Positions 44,468 through 55,665 of a stretch of DNA of 64,000 nucleotides are shown in pieces. Positions within the stretch are counted from its first letter, which is position 1, and each line of letters begins with the position of its first letter. The notes below the pieces were generated by a model. It searched no databases. It was not told the DNA's origin and saw only the letters and a list, made by a program, of their open reading frames with translations. The position numbers and the translations under genes were made by a program. The stretch comes from Dryas octopetala (taxonomy: Eukaryota; Streptophyta; Magnoliopsida; Rosales; Rosaceae). The DNA lies in the NCBI GenBank assembly GCA_963921425.1, contig OY992833.1:10147738-10211737 (forward strand), read 5' to 3'.

Positions 44468-44841
44468 AATGATCACCCGCTCACCATAGAGCGGGAAATT
44501 TCCCGCTCACCTAACCACTCGGTCACCGTAGAGCGGGGAATTCAATGATCATGACCGTCCATTTTTTAGGTCTATCCTTGAGGGTCGTCTCTGTAAAAAA
44601 TCAGCCAAATCGATAATTGTTTGATCCCCCAAACTTTGTAGACAAATACAGTTCGTCAGATAAGGTTGAAATGATGTTGACAGTAATACACTGGTTAAAC
44701 AGTTTCTGATTTGGCTAATTTTTTGCAAGGGTGGTCTTTCAATAATGCTCTAAAATATGGACGGTTTTGATCATTGAAATTCGTTGCTGGGTGGTTAGGT
44801 GAGCGGGAAATTCTCCGCTCTATGATGAGCGAGTGATCATT
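44468..44841. mobile_element. Foldback MITE with GAGCGGGAAATT ends
   Basis: Left end AATGATCACCCGCTCACC; right end, reversed, AATGATCACTCGCTCATC. Both continue ATAGAGCGG.(A)AATTTCCCGCTCACCTAACCA, giving about 50 bp of inverted repeat. A second, inner pair holds the core AAAAAATCAGCCAAATCG near 44598 and its reverse near 44710-44730. It sits in TA-rich DNA and the duplication is ambiguous (TATATAATA on both sides). A fragment of the same end occurs at about 49502-49535. Confidence 0.8.
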
Positions 44842-45192
44842 TCTGTATATAATATATACATATATGTAATATATATATAGGCAGAGAGACCAACCCATGT
44901 ATTGGTACAATTAAAACATACTAACCCATACTTTTTTTCCTAGTCGTTTGATTTATTTTTGTGGATTGATATATTTTTATTTAGATTTTTGCAGGTGAAT
45001 AAAGATAATATTTTATGAGAATTCTACAATTTAAATCTCATAAATTGTGAGATTTAAATCCATTAAATCTTTTAAATTGTAGGACTTAAATTTCATTAAT
45101 TTTATAATAATATTAGAGGTAATTTTGGAATAAAAAACGCCAACATGGTAACTAGATAATAGTTTTAGACCTCAGTCAATTTTTATATATAA
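44842..45192. other. Intergenic, no recognised content
   Basis: AT-rich, with repeated AATTGTAGGATTTAAAT-type words at about 45040-45095. No gene. Confidence 0.4.
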
Positions 45193-45552
45193 TTTAGTGA
45201 GTTAATTACACTTACACCCCCTAAGGTTTATCATCTTTTCACATACACCCCCAGGGGTTTCAACAATTACACATACACCCCCTGAGGTTTCAAAACTGTT
45301 GTATATAACCCCCTATAGTGAGACGAAAAATGATGAGAAATTATGCAAAAAGGCATGCTAAGGGGTTAAATGGCCTAATAAGATTACTTAAGGTATAAGG
45401 TCCAACCTCAATACAAATATTTTCTTTTTTGTTTATTTATTTATTTTTTTCTCTTGTAGGGGGTTATATGCAATAGTTTTAAAACCTCAGGGGATGTATG
45501 TGTAATTTTTGAAACCCTAGGGGGTGTATGTGAAAAGACGATAAGCTCGGTA
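45193..45552. mobile_element. MITE of the ACACTTACACCCC family, right end eroded
   Basis: The left arm GAGTTAATTACACTTACACC...ATCATCTTTTCACATACACCC...ACACATACACCCCCTGAGGTTTCAAAAC pairs with the right arm, reversed, TTATCGTCTTTTCACATACACCCCCTAGGGTTTCAAAAATTACACATACATCCCCTGAGG. The last 25 bp of the right end are missing, so no target duplication can be found. Confidence 0.75.
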
Positions 45553-45984
45553 AATTGGATTTGTATTTTTTTATTCCCTATTTATTTCTGCTTGTTTCAA
45601 TTATATTTATATTTATTAGAGTATTTCCTACTATTCTTTAAATTTTTCCCCAAGTTTAAATTAAAAAATATGACATAAATTACCTTTCCAATTATTCCCT
45701 AAAATTATCTCAAAATTGAGATTTTCTTAAAAAAATTCCCCAAATCCAGTTGAATGGATCAGGTTCGTCAAACCTCAACAGTCAAATTTTATATGATTTG
45801 CAAAAATTTCAACTTTAGCATTGGTGATTCCTTTTCCACATTTAACTTTTTTTCTAACTTTAACCTCATATTTGAAGAAAATATAAAAAACAAAGTTGGA
45901 TATGCTCTTATAAATTCAAAAGTTATAAATATATAGATATATAATTTCACACATAATCAAAAAAGTATTATGAATCATGTACCG
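45553..45984. other. Intergenic, no recognised content
   Basis: The open frame 45754-45936 has no recognised domain. Confidence 0.4.
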
Positions 45985-46000
45985 AAAAAGTATTATCAAT

Positions 46001-46282
46001 TGCTCACCCTTTGTTTAGTCTTGCTAATAGCTGCAGACTGCTTTTTGGTGGGTTTGCTAATTGCTTGGTGAGACATGTGTATCGTGAGCAAAATTTTTGT
46101 GCTGATCGTTTAGCCTCCTTAAGTGTGGGGAGGGATTTGGATGTTCATTGGTTTGTTTTACCCCCTTCCTGAGGTCTGCTCATGATCTTTACTTTCTGCT
46201 GATGCTCTTGGTACTCCTTATTCTAGAGCTGTAGTTGTTTAGATTTTTCTTTTGGGCTTCAGCCCCTCTTGTACCAAAAAAA
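46001..46282 (+). mobile_element. 5'-truncated LINE 3' end with RNase H tail
   Basis: Translates to ...RHVYREQNFCADRLASLSV...LDVHWFVLPPS, then a stop. This is the C-terminal end of the RNase H domain of plant L1-type LINEs (the H-V-x-R-E-x-N-x-x-A-D-x-L-A motif). A 3' UTR of about 110 bp and an A run follow. The 16-bp AAAAAGTATTATCAAT is found at 45985-46000 and 46283-46298, a perfect target duplication. One frame defect upstream of RHVYRE (a TGA) shows it is already decayed. It is a dead-on-arrival copy. Confidence 0.9.
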
Positions 46283-46298
46283 AAAAAGTATTATCAAT

Positions 46299-48407
46299 CT
46301 ATATTTTTTATTTAAGCACTCAACCATTTATAATACACTAGTCACTTGTTTATTCATAAATAAAGTATTATATTTTCCAGTTTTTGAAAGGAGAAACTGT
46401 CAACTTACAGTTTTTTCTTTTACAGTTTCTTAACTATTCATTTTATTTTAACAATTTATCTTCAGAAAGTATAATTATTTTGTGAGCTTCATAGTTATTT
46501 TTGTCCCATCAATGAATGACTTGTGTGTCAAAGTGCCCCAATAAAATTTAGCTAATTTATCCATTAAATTTTTTAAAATAAGTTAATTTGTTCTAATTTA
46601 CTAGGATTTCATTCAAATTTCCGTTCAAAAGATTTATTTTGCGTGAGGACAAAATGGATAATTCACACTCAAAGACTTACATGGTTAGACGCAATTTGAC
46701 ATTACCAAAACTTATCCCTTGTTCTAAAACAGTTAATTAGATGTAGGTCCAATTTTAAAGGGTCATTCGGATTAAAACTATATAGAAATTTAGATTTGTA
46801 CTTAAATCCAATTTTTTAGGCTAAGATCCAAAAAATGGACTTTTAAAAAATTTTGACTCATATTATCTCTTAAAATTAAGATAATTAGTATGAACTAATT
46901 TTAAAAATTATGAAAGATAATATCCATTAGGACATTTTTAATTAAAACATTCAAGATTATCTAGTTTTTATGTTTTATAATTTAAAATAATAAAAGATAA
47001 TATCCATTTAAATTATACAAATATCAAAAAATGCATTAACTCACAAAATCAAAAAATAATCAAAGAAGTAAAAAAAGTATATATAGGTACATTTCAATTG
47101 TATCGATACCTAGGTTTATATATATATATATATATAGGTACATTTCAATTGTACCAATACCTGGGTTGGTATATATATATATATATATATACATATTCGA
47201 TTAAGTGCGCACCAACGAATATGCGCACTTGATCCGAACGCTCAGTTTCCGCCGCCGATCGCTCGGTCATGCTGCTTTCTTTCCCAAGTTTTAATGGTAA
47301 ATCTCCATCTTTTCACCCCATCTCCTCCTAGGGTATAGAATGAGCTTGATGGATGTGTTATGTTAGAGTTCCGTCCAAAATTCCGAAGCTAAATCATAAC
47401 ATAAACGCCGACAAACCATCAATTGATTGGTATAATTGAAATGTACCCATAAAGAATTTTTTTTTTCTTATTTGATTATTTTCTATTTTTTGGACCTTAG
47501 ATTAATATAATTTAAATCCCACAATTAATTTTAGGATAATATGATAATATTATAATATTAAGATAATATAAAACTAGGATAATATTATGATAATATTAAG
47601 ATTTAAATATTATTAATTTTAGGATAATATTAGACATTTTGAAATTAAAAACATCTGAACAATATTTTTGGACCTCAGTCGAAAATTAAAAAACATTAAG
47701 GTAATAGTTTAAGAGAGAAGAGAAAATTGGACCGGCTTGTAAATGGCTCTTTCTGAAATCTAGGACACGAAAATGAACAAAATTTGGTTGAATTGGAATA
47801 GGCCCACACGGGTGAATTGAGAAAAATAAACTAATTTGTTGAGCAAATTATGCAACAAATTTTTATTTATTCAAATATAGCTCAATCATAACCTGATTTA
47901 TTTCTAATTGGGATAAGTGTCATTTTTCTCTTCAGACTATATCACTTGTATTAGTTTGCTTCTGAAACTTCTAATTTAGAAAATTAAAGTACTTAATTTT
48001 TCAATTTTACTAATTAAGGTAATTCTGTCAATTTACTTGGTAAATTGATATAAGTGATGAGCATGTGACTACCATTTTTCCCTCAATAAAAACTCTTTAT
48101 GATAAGGATTTGACTTTATGTAAATGAAACTTTAGATGTAAAGCAAGTAAATTCATAAAATTATCTCAATAGACAAAATTAAAAAGTTAAGTATCTTAAT
48201 TTTTAAAATTAAAAGTGAAGCAAATTGATACAAGTAATATAGTAAAAAGCGACATTTATCACTTTCAAATTTGGTGAGTAGTATATTTTCTTTAACTTGT
48301 TGGAAGGTGGCTTCAACAACAATCTACCAAATGTCAAGTTTGGTGGCTTAGTTTATTGCGTAGTCGTATCGTGTGGCTTTTCCCAAATTAAGGACAATAG
48401 CCAACAG
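46299..48407. other. AT-rich intergenic with old repeats
   Basis: 46745-46925 repeats a motif seen near 35205-35465. At 47096-47195, ATAGGTACATTTCAATTGTA occurs twice, each followed by TA microsatellites (47117-47139 and 47170-47191). A reverse form, ATTGAAATGTACC, is at 47436-47448, so 47140-47450 may be a foldback element carrying the GC-richer 47200-47280 segment. No gene was recognised. Confidence 0.4.
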
Positions 48408-48502
48408 CTTGACGACACTTGGCTCATTTGGTAGAGCGGAGGACTTATTGTTTTATAGCTTCTGCTATTAACTCACTCTTTCGAATCGATCAGTCATTGT
48501 TT
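48408..48502 (+). pseudogene. tRNA-Tyr pseudogene with intron-like insert
   Basis: TGGCTCATTTGGTAGAGCGGAGGACT matches the D arm and anticodon-stem 5' side of plant tRNA-Tyr. TTTTATAGCTTCTGCTATTAA then resembles its intron, and TTCGAATCGATCAGTC the T arm and 3' acceptor. The anticodon region (expected GTA after GGACT) is altered, the variable region is shortened and the acceptor stem does not pair well. Plant nuclear tRNA-Tyr genes are among the few with introns, which supports the identification. It could also be the head of a tRNA-Tyr-derived retroposon; no tail or duplication was established. Confidence 0.6.
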
Positions 48503-48811
48503 GAACATTTTTAATCTCTTTATTTATAACAAAACAAAAAAGAACAAATTCGGTGAGCAACGATATATATTAGATTGGATTATCCTGTTTATAACAAATT
48601 ATTGATTAATAATTATAAAAATGATGGATGAAAGGGACATGAAGTTATTTATTTATTCTTTTTTTTTTCTGACTATATATCTTACAAATGTGAAATGTCC
48701 AAGTGTCTATATTAATATGACAAAGCTTTCTGGTGGCTTTACTAAAGTGTATTATGAATTGGAATAACAGAATATACTAAATGGAATATAAGTTTTAAAG
48801 ATTGAAATGAC
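48503..48811. other. Intergenic, no recognised content
   Basis: AT-rich, no gene or repeat supported. Confidence 0.4.
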
Positions 48812-48814
48812 CGA

Positions 48815-49009
48815 CACTACAAGAAATTAGAGCAATGACATTCATTAATTGCACAGAAAGGGATGACAATTGAGAAATATTAAAGTACCTCGATTTTAAC
48901 AAAATAAGTGACAATTGGACAATAGGGACTAAAGTTCCTTATTGTCCTTATTGCCACCCCTTCTTGTGCAACCAAATGATAGTGAGTTTTGCTCACATTT
49001 CTTGTAGTG
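48815..49009. mobile_element. Miniature CACTA element, 195 bp
   Basis: Starts CACTACAAGAAATTAGAGCA and, reversed from the right, CACTACAAGAAATGTGAGCA. The 3-bp CGA is at 48812-48814 and 49010-49012, as CACTA elements require. It holds short subterminal words (GACAATTGAG, GACAATTGGACAATAGGG). No coding capacity. Confidence 0.85.
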
Positions 49010-49240
49010 CGATTATGTGATAATAAAAGTGTTTCTTAACTTGTAATTAATGTTATTTGTGTAATTCAAAGGTGTAAATGAATGGTTGATTGATAACAAG
49101 TTTAAGTGTGTGCGAGATTAAATGTGAATTCTTAAATCTCTAATGCATACTTGGGGTTAAAGCAAACAAAAACATGCACAACAAAGAATTCACTTTCTTT
49201 TAATTTTACAAATAGCTACAACTTTTTTTATTTGGCCAAA
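49010..49240. other. Intergenic, no recognised content
   Basis: Short AT-rich stretch with nothing supported. Confidence 0.4.
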
Positions 49241-49249
49241 AATAGCTAC

Positions 49250-49535
49250 AACTTATATATATATATATATATATACAGGTTCCTTCTGTTGAGGTATACC
49301 TCAACTTATTTATGTTGAGGTATACCATGTTGGGGCCCACAATAGTCATTTTGTGTCGATCCGAACCGTTCGCAAGGATTATCTTCATTGATAGATCATC
49401 CTTGTAAAAAATTAGTCAAATCGAAAATTATTTGCCTATCTAACTTTGATAAAACAAATTGACGGTTTCATCGAAAATACATATATATATGTATATACAG
49501 TAATAATCACTCGCTCACCATAGAGCGGGAAATTC
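49250..49535. mobile_element. Composite of two foldback MITE fragments
   Basis: From the TA repeat at 49254 it carries TTGAGGTATACCTCAA (49289-49304), TTGAGGTATACC again, then CGATCCGAACCGTTCGCAAG and the shared core TTGTAAAAAATTAGTCAAATCG near 49405. The opposing arm is absent. At 49502-49535 the sequence switches to TAATCACTCGCTCACC, the end of the 44468-type MITE. It reads as a truncated element joined to a fragment of another. Confidence 0.6.
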
Positions 49536-49857
49536 TATCATAAACTAAAATATTTGAAAGATTCTGCACAAAAAATAAAATGTGGCCAATTTAACATAGT
49601 CCTGCAAGAAAAAATATATAAAACTGGTTTTTTTTTTTTTCTTCTGTTGTCTATTAATTTCATACTTCAAATTCTTAATAAATTATCTATGTTTTCATAA
49701 TTCTCTACAAGAAGCTTAACTAAACAAAATTATAATGTATATTATTAGTTTGGGTAAAAAGAAATCTACATGAGATTTCTGTGAGAGACTAGAGTATGTT
49801 CTCCCAAAACATAAATTGGGAAGTGGGAAACGTAGGTGGGTTAGATGAGGAGTATGA
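49536..49857. other. Intergenic, no recognised content
   Basis: AT-rich, with T run near 49628. Directly left of the CACTA target site. Confidence 0.4.
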
Positions 49858-50702
49858 GTTCACTACTACAAAAAACGTAATACACAACGGATAAAATCCG
49901 TTGTGTAAGTTACCAAAATACCGTCGTCTAATCGACCGACGTCTATTGGGGTACCAATAGACAACGGGTAATATCCGTTGTCTTGTAAACATTAACACAA
50001 TGGTTTTAATTTAAAACCGTTGTATATACACCCTCAAAAACTAATGATTTAGGAGATACCGTTGTTGTGTACTTATCTAGACATCGATTTTTATTTAAAG
50101 ACCGTTGTGTACTAATAGGAGAGACAACGGTTTCTATACCCTAAAGCATGTATTTTACAACTGTTTTAAGTATAACCATGAGGTGAAATAGTCATTAAGA
50201 CAACAGTTTATGTATAATAACCGTTGTATAAAATAACAATTTCAATTTGCTTTTGATGTATATAATGCTTTGGTACATCGATTTCTATTGAAAACCATTG
50301 TAGGACTACACTTTAAACAACGGTTATAACCATATAAACGTTGTACAAAATAATAATTTCAATTTGAGTTTGATGTATATAATGCTTTGGTACAATGGTT
50401 TCTGTTGAAAACCATTGTAGGACGACACTTAGTACAACTGGTTTTAATCATATAACCATTGTGTAAGATAATAATTCCAATTTGATTTTGATGTATATAA
50501 TGCTTTGGGACATTGATTTTTATTGAAAACCAATGCAATACAGCACTTAATTATAGTATACCAATGCACGCTCATGCTCAGAATTAAACTAAAAGATACT
50601 TCATAAATATATGTAAGATTACATTACATGATAGATTCCATAAGTGTGATCAGTTGTACAAAAAATACATTCAGTCAAACTAGCTTAAAAGAAAAGGCAC
50701 AG

Positions 50703-50740
<38 letters not shown>
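50703..50740. repeat. Poly(A) run of 38 bases with flanking direct repeat
   Basis: AAGAAAAGGCACAG followed by 38 A residues is flanked by AAACTAGCTTAA at 50677-50688 and 50738-50749. This looks like a target duplication around an almost empty retroposed tail. Confidence 0.7.
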
Positions 50741-50742
<2 letters not shown>

Positions 50743-51420
50743 AGCTTAACATAACACATTTACTTCCTTCCAACTTGACCCAAGTCACAAGCATATGAAT
50801 CCATATCTGCCAGTTTCTTACTGTCAACTACAATCAAAACAAATCTAATAAGATACCAATACAATGCAAAGCAATAGGTAAGTCATATGCAAGCTCTAAA
50901 TAAAAGAATTGAAAACACTATTATAATCCTTGATAATTTTGTATATTTACACATCGATATTTCTTGGGTATAAGTGTTGTCCTTTCTCTTCCCCATACCT
51001 TTTTAAGTAGCTGCCCCAACTCTAAAGCTCTAAGAAAACTAACAAAGTCCCTGTAAAAGAGCACAAACACACACAAAATCACATTTAGACAAACTTTAGA
51101 GAAATTTCAAAAAGATACAAATATTCACTTATTTGGTCAAGTAAAAAAGTTTTGAAAGAAGGAAAATCTACTAACTTTTTGTATCTTGACCAAATATTGT
51201 TGGGTCTATGCATTTTTTTCATTGTTGGGTTTCTCATTTGCAGATAAGTGAATATTTTTATCTTTTTGAAATTTCTGTAAATAATCATCACTACAAAGTC
51301 TATGCACAAATCATGTTTGGTCCATTTTTCTAGTGCCTAACTTATTATTTGAATAATCATGCAAGCTTTAAAATTTCATTCTGATCCAGCATTCAATCCC
51401 ACAAGAAATTAGAATACAAA

Positions 51421-51600
51421 GCTAGGCTTGAGGTCCAGACCTCACCCTTCCGGACCGGACCTCCAATAAGATTGGATTTAGAAATTTAGGTTTGAGGTCC
51501 GGACCTCACCCTTGAGAACCGGACCTCTAGTAAGATTGGTGTTTGAGACCTAGGCTTGAGGTCCGGACCTCTCCTTTGAGGACCGGACCTCCAGTGGCGA
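51421..51600. repeat. Palindromic minisatellite in the CACTA interior
   Basis: Three tandem units of about 60 bp, each with GGCTTGAGGTCCGGACCTC (or a near form), CCTTGAGGACCGGACCTCC and AGTAAGATTGG. GAGGTCCGGACCTC is a perfect 14-bp palindrome. Far more GC-rich than the rest of the element. Confidence 0.9.
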
Positions 51601-52385
51601 ACTCAGTTTTCTGTCAACATGAAGCTGAGCAACCAAAACTAAACAAAAGGAAACAACATTTTGAACAACCAAAATACTAATTCAACTAAAACCAAATCAA
51701 TAAACAAACCCAATATCAGTAAACAAAATCAATAAGATCAAGCAAAATAAATAAGCATATATCAGTAAACTCATATCAATAAACCCATATAATTTACAAA
51801 ATCAATAAACAAACCCCATATCAGTAAAACCCAATCAAAAATGTTTTGAAGGTACATTGCCAATAAAATACAATCAGATCAAAAAGATATGATACAATAA
51901 ATCAATTCATATTTACAAAAAACTAGTTCCAAACATCAGAAAGTAATATGATTATTTAAGCACCTTACCATCCACTCCAATTCTTAGTCCACATTTTAGG
52001 ACTCTTTTGGGGTGAATTGATCACAGTAAAATCCCTTAATGCAAGTGCTGATCTGTAAGTAGATACAACTCAAGAAATAATGCCAATTTAAAAAATCTTA
52101 TATGGCTCTCTGAAGACCATATAACCAGGCATGCCATACACAAAAACCATCTATAACACAAAAACCAGCCATCAATATTCTAATCTACCAATTTGCTACC
52201 ATCAATCTAATCTAGCAATTAATTAAGCCTACCTATCAATCTTGGCAGCACCCAAAAGAATCTAACAAAGTGATCAATGATATATATATATATATATATA
52301 TACCCCAAGCTAGTCTAGCTAAACACATGACCTACAAAATCAAGTTCAAAAATGTTGCACGTCAAAAATTCACCTTCTACTCGAT

Positions 52386-53330
52386 CTACATATACTGCCC
52401 CACAAAGTTTGCCCATTCAGCCCGGATTTCATTGATATCTTCTTGGGTATAAGTGTTGTCATTCCTTCGCTCCCACTGAAACAAGGCAAAAATGGAGTAG
52501 TAATTAAAAAGAAAATTCAACCCAAAATGAAGACATAATGAATCTAAGAAATGAATAAACAATATGCCCCTTAGGTAAAAAAGGCCAAGACAACTCATGA
52601 TATAAGTGCACAACTACATTAATTAAGAATTAAGCACATATACATAACCAGCAAAATGTCCTAAGCTAACTACACCCAAAACAGAATCTCCCAATGGCCT
52701 AAAGAAATTGCACTAGACCACTCATAAATTTGTTATTAATAATATAAGTGCATAACTACATTAATTAAGAATCAAGCTGAAATCAACCTCAAATTCACAC
52801 AAGTGATCATCAAACAGGGGCCTAGCTATATAACATGTCCACTTCCACAAGTTTGAAAGAATCCACCCAGTATTCCCAATCTGCATGCACCCAAAACACT
52901 CTCCTAAGCTAATTTGTTTCCTTTTATTCCTTTACTACATTTCCAAATTTTCAGCTACAAAACAAATAAAAGAATTTCAACATTTCCAAGTAAAAGACAA
53001 TTTTCATATCACTGCTCAGAGTTCACATGACCAACTTAATGTCAAGTTACTTATACTTCACTAATGCATACCTTAGTCACAAAAGCTAAGCTCTGGAGCA
53101 GGGGCTACTGCTGATGAAGAGCATGGCAATGTGCAACTGACTGCATCAGGTTTCCGTTTAGAATGTCCATTTGAACATATTACATGTGAAGCTGGTGGTT
53201 GACAATTCGAACCACGTGTTCCCCTGAGCAACGAACATTCAGTATTTTTAGTGTTCATTACAATCATAATCAGTGTAAAGACAAAAAATGGATAACCAAA
53301 TACCATGAGGCTGCAGCTGGAAGAGCAATA
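52386..53330 (-). other. Exon-like fragments in the CACTA interior
   Basis: On the minus strand 52386-52500 reads ...WERRNDNTYTQEDINEIRAEWANFVGQYM, and 53073-53240 reads RGTRGSNCQPPASHVICSNG...SCTLPCSSSAVAPAPELSFC. Between 53300 and 53390, NTGSLIRGSPPNGSSGRSIA is open on the same strand. These have coding-like composition in an AT-rich setting and could be exons of one spliced gene. No family was recognised and no function is proposed. Confidence 0.35.
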
Positions 53331-55665
53331 GATCTACCAGAGCTTCCATTTGGAGGAGAACCTCTAATAAGGCTTCCAGTATTCTGCAATATAAAAAAAC
53401 AAAAAACAAAATCAAAACAAGAATATATGCCTCAAAAACAGCACAACTAATATTCAGCTAAACATCACAACTCTGCAACTTGATAGTCACATCTACTAAA
53501 TAAAGAAAAATTTAACTTCCATTTCAGATTATTCCTCTAGAATTTTAATCAAATACACCTAAACTATATCAAGGCAAAACAAGAACGCAAATAAAAAACA
53601 ATAGCATCCAGCTCATTCTTACAGTTCCATAACTTTGTAGTAAATATATACACTTACACTTGAACCATTTTTAATAATAGGTCGTCCAGCAGAAGCAGAA
53701 CTACTGTTACAATAATCATCTAGTGGCAGAGGCAACACACTCCCTGAACATCATTGCATACTGTGTGCAGCACCAGTAATTTGTTGTACTCTACTCCTTT
53801 AAACCATTATGCAAGTTAATTAATCATCCAATCAAAACACTACCAGAAGTTACAAAAAGCAGAAAGCAATGACAAGTATATTAAAGTTACACAAAAATCT
53901 TCATTAAAGCATTTTAATGAATATTAAATCTTTTTAACCTTTATCTCCACAAACACCTCTCATCAATAATCATAAAGGAATGACATGAAGTCACAATAAA
54001 TACCTTTTCCGAATCCTCCTGAATACTGATAGAGTATAACCATCAACAAGACAAGTAACAATATAGCACTCTTATCATTTAACAAAATATTGGCCAGGAT
54101 AGAGAACTAAATTAGTGTATGCAGATATTATTTCATCTTTAGTGAAACTATCTTCCTGACATCCAACCTCATGCAGATACAAACAATCTGGATTGGTGCA
54201 AGGCTGGAAACAACAAAAAGTGAATACTCAACTAGATTCTTTCAAATTCAATGTAGGATCTACAAGATAGAGCATTTCATCAAACTAGATAGACCATGTA
54301 ATGATCTATACCACATTCCTCAGCCATGCATGACAATACTTTGTAGTCCCGAAGCAAGCCCTGAAACATACACCTAAAAGATTATGATGCTGACAACTCT
54401 ATATTGCAAAATCATGCAATCGTTAAATAAGAGAACAGTCTCAAATAGGTGTAAAATGCACGTACCTCAAAGATTTACCCTCCAAGACAAACCCATGTAC
54501 ATTTTGAATACAACAAACCGCTTCCTCCTCTTTGGAGTAAGTAATATATTTGAGTACAAAGAAACATATGAAACCAACATCAAACACACAAGGGCCATCA
54601 GAATTTGGCAATAAACTCAATGCCAAGTTCAAGTCCTAAAATTAGGAAACTAAATTCAAGCATTACAAGGATTGTATCAAAAGACACTTGGTAAATGTAA
54701 ATAACATCAAGAGAAAATAACACTGAAAAAACGTAAAATAAACATAAAATTCAATTACATGCGAACTTATAAGCTAATTGGAAAATTTAAAGGAACCCAG
54801 TTGTATAAAAAAAAAAAAAAAAAGGGGCCTGATGAACTCACCTTTTCAATCCAATCGGCAGCCTAGCTATTTTCTTTCCCCAAGCTCAACAATATCACCA
54901 AATATCACCAATATAAACTTCACCTTGAGCAAAAACACAAAACAAAAAGGGTTAGAAGAACCTCAAAGAACAAAAATCAGAAATGCACAAAAAAAGAAAG
55001 AACAAAATCTAATGAGAAAAAAACCCCCCAAAATCAAACCCTAACCCAACTGTACCTGAACGGAAGTGCAGAGATGCGCGAAGATGATTAAGGGGAGTGC
55101 AGAGATAGCCGGGCGATGAGGAATGGGTGGAGACGCTAAGGACGGAGATGGAGGTCGGTGACGTCAGGAGACGTGCAGATGGAGAGCGAGGGACAACGTC
55201 GGAGATGGAGATTGACGCGCGATGAGGACGGAGATTGATGCGCTAGAGGGAAGATCGATCGGTGAAACCAGAGGACTGAGTTGAGGAGGGAAGATCAATC
55301 GATCGATGAAGACTAAGTTGTGGGCTAAGTGTGTGTGTGTGAGTTTCTGAAAGGTGAAGTCAGAGGGCTTTGACCCAAAAAGACCTAAGGCGCGCGCGAT
55401 ATGTTTCATTAACGCGGTCATGCACTTGTCAAATAGAAAGACCCGCAAAATTTTCTATTTTTGTGAAACTTGCCCAACACAACGGTATTCCTTAATACTA
55501 TTGTCTGTTAATTGTTAGGAAAAATTATCAAACCAAATACCATGAGATAATATATATTAATATAACGGTTTGTTAAAAACCGTTGTGTGGTAAATTAAGA
55601 TAACGGCAAAAATACAAAACGTTGTCTATTGACCGATGTCTATTACGTTTTTTGTAGTAGTGGTT

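Larger units (their letters stand above)
49861..55662. mobile_element. CACTA (En/Spm-type) transposon, 5802 bp
   Basis: Both ends read CACTACTACAAAAAACGTAATA (22 bp, right end on the minus strand). The 3-bp GTT lies at 49858-49860 and 55663-55665. Subterminal regions carry many ACAACGG/CCGTTGT words on both strands (49885-50560 and 55480-55645). The interior has no intact TNP2-type transposase. It shows short minus-strand open frames (52386-52613, 53073-53306), of which only the motif DNTYTQEDINEIRAEW is coding-like. GATATTTCTTGGGTATAAGTGTTGTCCTTTC near 50957 repeats part of that motif's DNA. The 55040-55440 end is GC-richer. Most likely a non-autonomous derivative, its interior either decayed accessory-gene exons or captured host DNA. 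Confidence 0.9.

Noticed and set aside
47096..47195. LTR pair from the two ATAGGTACATTTCAATTGTA repeats
   Set aside because: They are only about 60 bp apart and next to TA microsatellites; a local duplication is simpler.
54778..55044. 88-codon plus-strand frame
   Set aside because: Lys/Pro/Ser-rich from A-rich DNA in the CACTA interior, without domain or codon signal.
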